In this document: one piece after another, positions 7,669 through 11,978 of the stretch
Layout of the letters: each line of letters begins with the position of its first letter
Position numbering within the stretch: position 1 is the first letter of the stretch
Assembly (NCBI GenBank): GCA_017456465.1
Contig: JAFTJJ010000053.1
Span: forward strand, 1 to 19,504
Direction: 5' to 3'
Length of the DNA stretch: 19,504 bases
From: Clostridia bacterium
GTDB taxonomy: Bacteria; Bacillota; Clostridia; Christensenellales; UBA1242
Program-made: the position numbers and the translations under genes
Notes under the pieces: model-generated
Database searches by the model: none
Told to the model about the DNA's origin: nothing
Seen by the model: the letters and a program-made list of their open reading frames with translations, nothing else

Positions 7669-7744
7669 GTGCCATGAGAATCAATTCGAACGACTCGGAG
7701 TTCAGACTTTTGTTAAAAAGTCGTAATCTCGAATGCGCACGCCA
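7669..7744 (+). repeat. tRNA-derived repeat unit 1
   Basis: This 76-nt unit begins GTGCCAT and ends ATGCGCAC-G-CCA, copying both acceptor strands (one bulged C) and the encoded CCA of tRNA-Arg. The middle is different: the D and anticodon arms are replaced by a short segment (GAGAATCAATTCGAACGACTC), and the T-arm GGAGTTC...AATCTC carries the inserted hairpin GACTTTTGTTAAAAAGTC (7705-7722). It is nearly identical to units 2 and 3. It may be a decayed tRNA or a structured RNA; no promoter is visible inside it. Confidence 0.8.
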
Positions 7745-7750
7745 AATAAA

Positions 7751-7782
7751 ACCCTGGGACGAATGTCTCGGGGTTTTGTTTT
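7751..7782 (+). terminator. intrinsic terminator after repeat unit 1
   Basis: 10-bp stem ACCCTGGGAC/GTCTCGGGGT with two G-U pairs and loop GAAT, followed by TTTGTTTT. Its stem sequence differs from the hairpins in the neighbouring units while the structure and T-tract are kept. Confidence 0.88.
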
Positions 7783-7857
7783 GTGCCATGAGAATTAATT
7801 CGAATGACTCGGAGTTCAGACTTTTGAAAAAAGTCGTAATCTCGAATGCGCACGCCA
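7783..7857 (+). repeat. tRNA-derived repeat unit 2
   Basis: A 75-nt copy with the same layout as unit 1: GTGCCAT start, ATGCGCAC-G-CCA end, T-arm interrupted by GACTTTTGAAAAAAGTC (7819-7835). The hairpin tip is GAA here, as in unit A, against GTTA in units 1 and 3. Otherwise it differs from unit 1 by only a couple of base changes. Confidence 0.8.
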
Positions 7858-7865
7858 AACATATA

Positions 7866-7895
7866 CCCATGACATCTTGTCATGGGTTTTGTTTT
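7866..7895 (+). terminator. intrinsic terminator after repeat unit 2
   Basis: Perfect 9-bp stem CCCATGACA/TGTCATGGG with loop TCT and TTTTGTTTT, almost identical to the terminator that follows the real tRNA-Arg. Confidence 0.9.
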
Positions 7896-7970
7896 GTGCC
7901 ATGAGAATTAATTCGAACGACTTGGAGTTCAGACTTTTGTTAAAAAGTCGTAATCTCGAATGCGCACTCA
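7896..7970 (+). repeat. tRNA-derived repeat unit 3, CCA lost
   Basis: A 75-nt copy with GTGCCAT start and ATGCGCAC end. The following GCCA has become TCA. The T-arm hairpin is GACTTTTGTTAAAAAGTC (7932-7949). It is the last well-preserved unit of the array. Confidence 0.78.
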
Positions 7971-7981
7971 AAACATATGGC

Positions 7982-8005
7982 CATGACAAAAATGTTATGT
8001 TTTTT
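7982..8005 (+). terminator. weakened terminator closing the array
   Basis: 7-bp stem CATGACA/TGTTATG (one G-U pair), loop AAAA, then six T. It looks like a decayed version of the CCCATGACA hairpins upstream. Confidence 0.7.
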
Positions 8006-8032
8006 CCTTTGCACTATTGATGCCATTGTGAG

Positions 8033-8063
8033 AAAAAGTCACCACTTTGTGTGATGACTTTTT
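8033..8063 (-). terminator. intrinsic terminator of the ABC transporter gene
   Basis: AAAAAGTCA-C-CAC and GTG-A-TGACTTTTT form a 12-bp stem with one mismatch and loop TTTGT (plus-strand notation). It lies 3 nt past the transporter's stop, with T-runs on the minus strand. Confidence 0.85.
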
Positions 8064-8066
8064 CTT

Positions 8067-9845
8067 TTAAAACTTATCAATATTTTCCGCAAGAAACATT
8101 CTTTTGAATTTTTCATTGGTTGCATAAAGGTCATCAAACGTTCCAGAATCAATAATTTTCCCATTATCAAGGAAGAATATGATATCCGAATCTTTGATTG
8201 TTGAAAGTCTGTGAGCGACAATAACAATTGTGCTTGTTCCCTTGATGCCATCAATGCTGCGTTTTACTTCTTCTTGGGCAAAGTTGTCAAGTGAACTTGT
8301 ACTTTCATCAAACAAAATTATTGCAGATTTTCTGAGCATTGCTCTTGCAATTGCAAGGCGTTGTTTTTGACCACCTGAAAGTTTGATTCCACTCTCTCCC
8401 ACTTTTGTGTCAATGCCTTTTGGAAGTCCATCAACAAATTCAGCAAGTGATGCAAGCTTGAGCGAGTGCAAAATCTCTTCATCTGTTGCATCGGATTTTG
8501 CAAGAAGCAAGTTTTCTTTGATTGTCATATCAAAAATGTATGGGAATTGATTAACAAGAGAAAATGTTTTTCTGAGAGTTTCTTTGTCAAGACTGTTGAC
8601 ATTTGTGTTATCAATCAAAATTTCGCCAGAATCAACTTCCATCATTTTTGCAATCAAATTCAAAATCGTTGACTTTCCACTGCCAGATTTTCCAACAAAA
8701 GCAACTGTTGTGTTTCGAGGAATTTTGAAAGACAGATCCTCAAAAATCCTGTTTTCTGACACAAGTTTTTGTGTCTTTACTTTCGTCTTTTTGTCTGTTT
8801 CATATTCAAATTCCTTGAAAGAAAAGTTGACATTTTTGAATTCAATATCTCCTTTTACTTCAGGCAAGTTAACCTCTCCAAATCTTTCTGTAACAAACTC
8901 ATATTCATCAAATAGAGCAAACATTCGATTGCTGCTCACCTTGATGTCCACAATTCTGTCTGCAACACCTGCGAGATCCCAAATGAATCCGTTGATGTTT
9001 GATTGGTTTGTGTGGATAATCATGAAAGTTGCAAGCGTTATGACACTCTTTTCCATGAGACTGATTGCAAACATCAAAAGGAAAAGACTGACAACTTCAA
9101 TCAACGAGCTTCTTCCAATCCAAAATTTTGTTGAATCAGATTCTCCCTTATAGACAGCTTTTTTGTATTCCCCATATCTCTCTGCAGAAACTTCCGAAAG
9201 TTTTGTTTCAAGTCCAAGTGACTTGATGTCTTTTTCACTGCGAACAATTTCTGTTGTAAGAGTTGTAATTTTGTCACTTTCAGCTCTTGTTCTTGACCTG
9301 TTTCTTCTCCTGCACTTAAGCCTCCACATTTCAATAAGAAGCGAAACAGCCACAAGTCCAAACACAATAAGTCCAACATAAACATTGAGAACAGCAATAT
9401 AAATCACCATGGCAAATGAAGTTATGATGTTTGCGACCATGTTCACAATGTCAGCAAGACTGTTAACAACCTTTTCAGGATCACTCACAATTCTTTGCAC
9501 AAAAGTTCCAGTGTCGTGTGATGTGAAAGTCCTTGAATTAAGCTTGAATGCTTGTTTTGCAAGATCATTGTTGAGATCTGCCATGATCTTCACGCTGTAT
9601 GTATCATAAAGCGCACCAGACGCCCACCAAGACAATCTTCTCATAACAGTTATCCCAAGAACAATCAAAAGATTTGAAACTGCCCCCTCAAAATCAAGGA
9701 AAGTAATAACTTCAATTGCTTTTGCAGTGTAAACAGTAACAAAAATGCTGCACACACCAGCAAAAATCGTTGTCAATATGTAAAACAAAACACCAAACTT
9801 GTACCTGCCAAAATACTGACCAAGTCCAATTTTATTTTTTTGCAT
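8067..9845 (-). CDS. ABC exporter half-transporter (fused permease and ATPase)
   Basis: An ATP-driven exporter that works as a homo- or heterodimer in the cytoplasmic membrane. The N-terminal ~300 residues form a type-IV ABC transmembrane domain with about six hydrophobic segments and the typical coupling-helix region. The C-terminal nucleotide-binding domain has Walker A GKSGSGKST at 385-393, Q-loop Gln433, signature LSGGQ at 489-493, Walker B with catalytic Glu (IILFDE, 509-514) and H-loop His545. A charged insert near residues 345-360 (KKTKVKTQK) precedes Walker A. All catalytic residues are present, so it is not the degenerate half of a heterodimer. The substrate is unknown; lipid, peptide or drug are all possible. 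It is transcribed alone behind a leader peptide and a hairpin that covers its GGAGG SD, which suggests inducible expression. Confidence 0.93.
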   Translation of the reverse strand: MQKNKIGLGQYFGRYKFGVLFYILTTIFAGVCSIFVTVYTAKAIEVITFLDFEGAVSNLLIVLGITVMRRLSWWASGALYDTYSVKIMADLNNDLAKQAFKLNSRTFTSHDTGTFVQRIVSDPEKVVNSLADIVNMVANIITSFAMVIYIAVLNVYVGLIVFGLVAVSLLIEMWRLKCRRRNRSRTRAESDKITTLTTEIVRSEKDIKSLGLETKLSEVSAERYGEYKKAVYKGESDSTKFWIGRSSLIEVVSLFLLMFAISLMEKSVITLATFMIIHTNQSNINGFIWDLAGVADRIVDIKVSSNRMFALFDEYEFVTERFGEVNLPEVKGDIEFKNVNFSFKEFEYETDKKTKVKTQKLVSENRIFEDLSFKIPRNTTVAFVGKSGSGKSTILNLIAKMMEVDSGEILIDNTNVNSLDKETLRKTFSLVNQFPYIFDMTIKENLLLAKSDATDEEILHSLKLASLAEFVDGLPKGIDTKVGESGIKLSGGQKQRLAIARAMLRKSAIILFDESTSSLDNFAQEEVKRSIDGIKGTSTIVIVAHRLSTIKDSDIIFFLDNGKIIDSGTFDDLYATNEKFKRMFLAENIDKF

Positions 9846-9941
9846 AAAAAAAACCTCCGTAAAATTTTTTAATCCATACGAAGGTTAATGTTTAAATTTG
9901 ATATATAAAAACTACACCAAGAGAAAACCATTCGCATGGAC
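9846..9941 (-). promoter_or_regulatory. attenuator: alternative RNA pairings that hide or expose the ABC transporter SD
   Basis: Three segments on the minus strand compete. Segment 2 (9886-9877, AACCTTCGTA) pairs over 10 bp with segment 3 (9861-9852, TACGGAGGTT), which contains the GGAGG of the transporter; eight T residues follow and then the ATG, so this hairpin is both an SD mask and a plausible intrinsic terminator. Segment 1 (9941-9926, GTCCATGCGAATGGTT), inside the leader ORF, pairs with 9886-9872 over 15 bp with a single bulged base, which would free the SD. The pairings are seen directly; the regulatory logic is inferred by analogy with known leader-peptide attenuators. Confidence 0.65.
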
Positions 9942-9980
9942 AATGATATTATTAAAATTAAAATATGTTGCATTATTCAT
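9912..9980 (-). CDS. leader peptide of the ABC transporter (22 aa)
   Basis: A 22-codon frame from ATG 9980 to TAG 9912, with GGAGG 10 nt upstream of the ATG and a promoter 45 nt further up. The peptide starts MNNATYFNFNN and ends HANGFLLV; six of its 22 residues are Asn. It does not look like a functional protein. Codons 14-19 form segment 1 of the attenuator, so movement or stalling of ribosomes here would set which hairpin forms. The Asn-rich start could sense Asn supply; alternatively, a drug-stalled ribosome near codons 9-12 could be the trigger, as in erm-type leaders. Confidence 0.65.
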   Translation of the reverse strand: MNNATYFNFNNIIVHANGFLLV

Positions 9981-10024
9981 GCGTTTCGTTCCTCCTTTTA
10001 ATATTTTTTAATTTTAACACTTTG

Positions 10025-10054
10025 ATATTAACACTCGTCTCAGCACTTTGTCAA
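10025..10054 (-). promoter_or_regulatory. promoter of the leader peptide / ABC transporter
   Basis: Minus-strand TTGACA (10054-10049) with TAATAT (10030-10025) 18 nt away; TTAATA at 17-nt spacing is the alternative. The transcript would carry an untranslated stretch of about 40 nt before the leader ORF. Confidence 0.65.
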
Positions 10055-10107
10055 CCCATGTAATAAATTTTACTTTAAAAAATAGAACTTTTTCAAAATA
10101 ATGCATA

Positions 10108-10136
10108 TTGACACCATTTCTGGCTCGTGATATATT
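10108..10136 (+). promoter_or_regulatory. sigma-A promoter, apparently giving a leaderless mRNA
   Basis: TTGACA at 10108-10113 and TATATT at 10131-10136, spaced 17 nt. A start point 6-8 nt after the -10 falls at 10142-10144, on the ATG of the next gene, and there is no SD. Confidence 0.75.
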
Positions 10137-10143
10137 TTATTAT

Positions 10144-11043
10144 ATGAAACAGCAAACTCAAGAATTTTTGATTGATTTTATTTCACATAACCTTTACGGC
10201 AAATGCACTGGTTATGATTTTGAATTGCTCTTCAAACTTTACTCTGCTCTTGAAATTAAAACATTTTCTGAAATTTTGCCACGAGCAAAAGAATTTTGTT
10301 CGTTTCTTGAAAATCATTCTCATCTGATCACAACAGCAGATCCAGCCCACGCTCCACGAATTCCCGACAAAATTGCTTCTTTGAGGCACACATTCAAAAC
10401 TTATTTTGAAACTCGCGGCAAAATTGATCAAAAAATTTTTGCTGACATTGTAACAACAATTGCTCCAAACAAAAGAAAAACAAAAACTCTCGATGTGGGT
10501 GCAAGCAAATTCCCTTACTCATCAATCTTGATGGCAAAAAAAATTGAACAATTGGAAAGCATGGACAAAAATTTTCTGCTTTCAAATGAAAGCCTGTTTG
10601 CAATGAATGTGATTGCAAGCGAAACTCTTTTTGATGAACAAACGTCAGTTAATGATTATGATTTTATCGTTGGAAGATATCCATGCTCTGCAATCATTCC
10701 AATTGTAAAAGCGTGCAAAGCCTCAAATAAACCATACTTTATTGAACTCTGTGAATGCAGCATTCCTTGGCCTTCAAAATGGCCAGCTGGTGAATACTTC
10801 GGTTGGGAAAATGTCCTCCCAGAAATTGATCCAAACGTTCATGTGATGAATGGTTACGCATTCAATATTGACGCAACAGAATCACAAATCATGAGAGTGA
10901 TTAACCGACAAAATATGAAAAAAATCTTCACTTTCAAAAATGACATTTATGTTCCAAGAAGAATTTCAAACAATTCAAACGACACAGTTGTCATCTCTGA
11001 TGGGACATGGAGCAAACAACCCGAAGAATTTGAAATGATTTAA
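10144..11043 (+). CDS. putative SAM-dependent methyltransferase-like protein (299 aa)
   Basis: A soluble 299-residue protein of no family I can name with certainty. The N-terminal ~110 residues look helical. Residues 116-121 (LDVGAS, followed by KFPYSS) resemble the first strand and Gly-rich loop of a Rossmann-fold methyltransferase, and NDYDFIVGRYPCSA further on resembles the motif-IV strand, although the usual (D/N)PPY is missing. Cys-rich words follow (ACKAS, ELCECSIPWPSKWP). I chose ATG 10144 rather than the in-frame TTG at 10108, because that TTG is part of the -35 box and lies upstream of any transcript start. It has its own promoter and terminator and is divergent from the ABC transporter. 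The methyltransferase function is tentative. Confidence 0.72.
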   Translation: MKQQTQEFLIDFISHNLYGKCTGYDFELLFKLYSALEIKTFSEILPRAKEFCSFLENHSHLITTADPAHAPRIPDKIASLRHTFKTYFETRGKIDQKIFADIVTTIAPNKRKTKTLDVGASKFPYSSILMAKKIEQLESMDKNFLLSNESLFAMNVIASETLFDEQTSVNDYDFIVGRYPCSAIIPIVKACKASNKPYFIELCECSIPWPSKWPAGEYFGWENVLPEIDPNVHVMNGYAFNIDATESQIMRVINRQNMKKIFTFKNDIYVPRRISNNSNDTVVISDGTWSKQPEEFEMI

Positions 11044-11053
11044 ACAAATTATC

Positions 11054-11085
11054 AAAAACAAGCAGAATTCATTTTGCTTGTTTTT
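11054..11085 (+). terminator. intrinsic terminator
   Basis: A 14-bp stem: AAAAACAAGCA/TGCTTGTTTTT, extended inward by GAA/TTT, around loop TTCA. It is followed by a T-rich stretch and begins 10 nt after the stop of the methyltransferase-like gene. Confidence 0.88.
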
Positions 11086-11134
11086 ATTTTTTTATATATA
11101 TTTTATTTAATATAAATATATCAATAAAAAACTC

Positions 11135-11163
11135 TTGACATTTTTCCCATTGTTAGTTATATT
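11135..11163 (+). promoter_or_regulatory. sigma-A promoter of pflA-pflB
   Basis: TTGACA at 11135-11140 and TATATT at 11158-11163 with a 17-nt spacer. The transcript would have a leader of about 75 nt containing the 18-bp palindrome at 11205. Confidence 0.8.
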
Positions 11164-11204
11164 AATACTCGCCCATAAAAATAGGCAACAATTTATTACA
11201 CAAA

Positions 11205-11222
11205 ACCACAACATGTTGTGGT
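11205..11222. promoter_or_regulatory. perfect 18-bp palindrome in the pfl leader (candidate operator)
   Basis: ACCACAACATGTTGTGGT is its own reverse complement. It lies about 35 nt after the predicted transcript start and 24 nt before pflA. It may be a repressor operator acting as a roadblock, or an mRNA hairpin. It does not match the Rex or CcpA consensus I know. Confidence 0.5.
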
Positions 11223-11246
11223 GCAAATAACTTTTATGGAGAATAT

Positions 11247-11978
11247 ATGGTGTTTGGACGAATTCATTCAATTGAATCAATGGGACTTGTTGATGGCCCA
11301 GGAATCAGAGTTGTTGTCTTCTTTCAAGGCTGCTCTTTGAGATGTAAATTTTGTCACAACCCAGACAGTTGGGACATGTCTCAAGGACAACAAATGTCAT
11401 CTGCAGACATCATGGCAAAAATTGTAAGATTCAGACCCTACTTTGAAAGAAGTGGCGGTGGGGTGACTTTTTCAGGTGGTGAACCACTTCTCCAAAAAGA
11501 ATTTCTTGTGGAGCTCTTGCGAGAATGTAAAAAGCAAAATATTCACACGTGTTTGGATACTGCGGGGGTTGGCAGTGGAGATTATGATGAAATTCTATCA
11601 CTCACAGACCTTGTGCTTTATGATGTGAAAGCAATCACAGAGTCAAAATATGAAGAAATTTGTGGAAGGAAAATGGATCAAACAACCAAATTCCAAAAGG
11701 CACTTGAAAAAAGCGGAACACCAACAATCGTAAGACAAGTTATAATTCCAGGTGTCAATGATTCAGACGAATATATGATTTCACTCAAAAATTACATAAA
11801 AACCAATATTCCAACGGCATTCAAAGTTGAACTTTTACCATTTCACAAAATGGGGGCTCACAAATATAAAAAACTCAACATTGTTGATCCATATTCATCA
11901 ATTGATGCAATGGATGCCGAAAAGACAAACAACTTGTGGCAAAAACATTTTAAAGACATGAAGGAGGAAATTTTATGA
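11247..11978 (+). CDS. pflA: pyruvate formate-lyase activating enzyme (radical SAM)
   Basis: PflA uses a [4Fe-4S] cluster and SAM to make the 5'-deoxyadenosyl radical that abstracts hydrogen from the glycyl radical site of PflB. The N-terminus reads HSIESMGLVDGPGIR, typical of PflA. The cluster motif CSLRCKFC (Cys29, 33, 36; CX3CX2C) follows at once, then HNPDSWD. GGGVTFSGGEPLLQ (the GGEP motif for SAM) and VRQVIIPGVNDS follow. The 243-residue length is standard for the short, single-cluster activases. GGAG lies 5 nt before the ATG. Its last four bases overlap the pflB start (ATGA), so the two are translationally coupled. In E. coli the order is pflB then pflA; here it is reversed. Confidence 0.97.
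   Translation: MVFGRIHSIESMGLVDGPGIRVVVFFQGCSLRCKFCHNPDSWDMSQGQQMSSADIMAKIVRFRPYFERSGGGVTFSGGEPLLQKEFLVELLRECKKQNIHTCLDTAGVGSGDYDEILSLTDLVLYDVKAITESKYEEICGRKMDQTTKFQKALEKSGTPTIVRQVIIPGVNDSDEYMISLKNYIKTNIPTAFKVELLPFHKMGAHKYKKLNIVDPYSSIDAMDAEKTNNLWQKHFKDMKEEIL

Noticed and set aside
7554..7904. Long open frames on both strands across the tRNA array (116 codons plus; 89 codons minus, 7601-7870) with internal peptide repeats.
   Set aside because: They run through the intact tRNA-Arg and the terminators, have no SD, and their repeats merely follow the 114-nt DNA repeat.
7669..7970. Units 1-3 as functional tRNAs, for example Phe(GAA) or Asn(GTT) using the inserted hairpin as an anticodon arm.
   Set aside because: The loops TTGAAAA and TTGTTAAA look anticodon-like, but no D-arm or T-arm can be placed around them and the 18-nt version gives an 8-nt loop.
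7440..8005. A CRISPR array.
   Set aside because: The repeats are ~75 nt, tRNA-like, and separated by terminator hairpins rather than unique spacers; no cas gene is present.
7440..8005. Attachment-site scars from an element integrating in tRNA-Arg.
   Set aside because: Integration duplicates the tRNA 3' end, but here the 5' acceptor strand and the terminator are also repeated, and no integrase gene is near. Not fully excluded.
8584..9153. A 189-codon plus-strand frame inside the ABC transporter.
   Set aside because: It is antisense to a well-conserved transporter sequence and has no SD or recognisable product.
9846..9980. A small-molecule riboswitch before the ABC transporter.
   Set aside because: The leader is short, contains a translated ORF with an SD, and no known aptamer core is seen; peptide-based attenuation fits better.
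11151..11168. A Rex-type redox operator overlapping the pfl -10 (TTGTTAGTTATATTAATA).
   Set aside because: Only the left half matches TTGTTAA-N4-TTAACAA; the right half is shifted by one and weak.
11171..11187. A hairpin GCCCAT...ATAGGC in the pfl leader as a regulatory RNA.
   Set aside because: Only five pairs with a mismatch, no T-tract; too weak to support.
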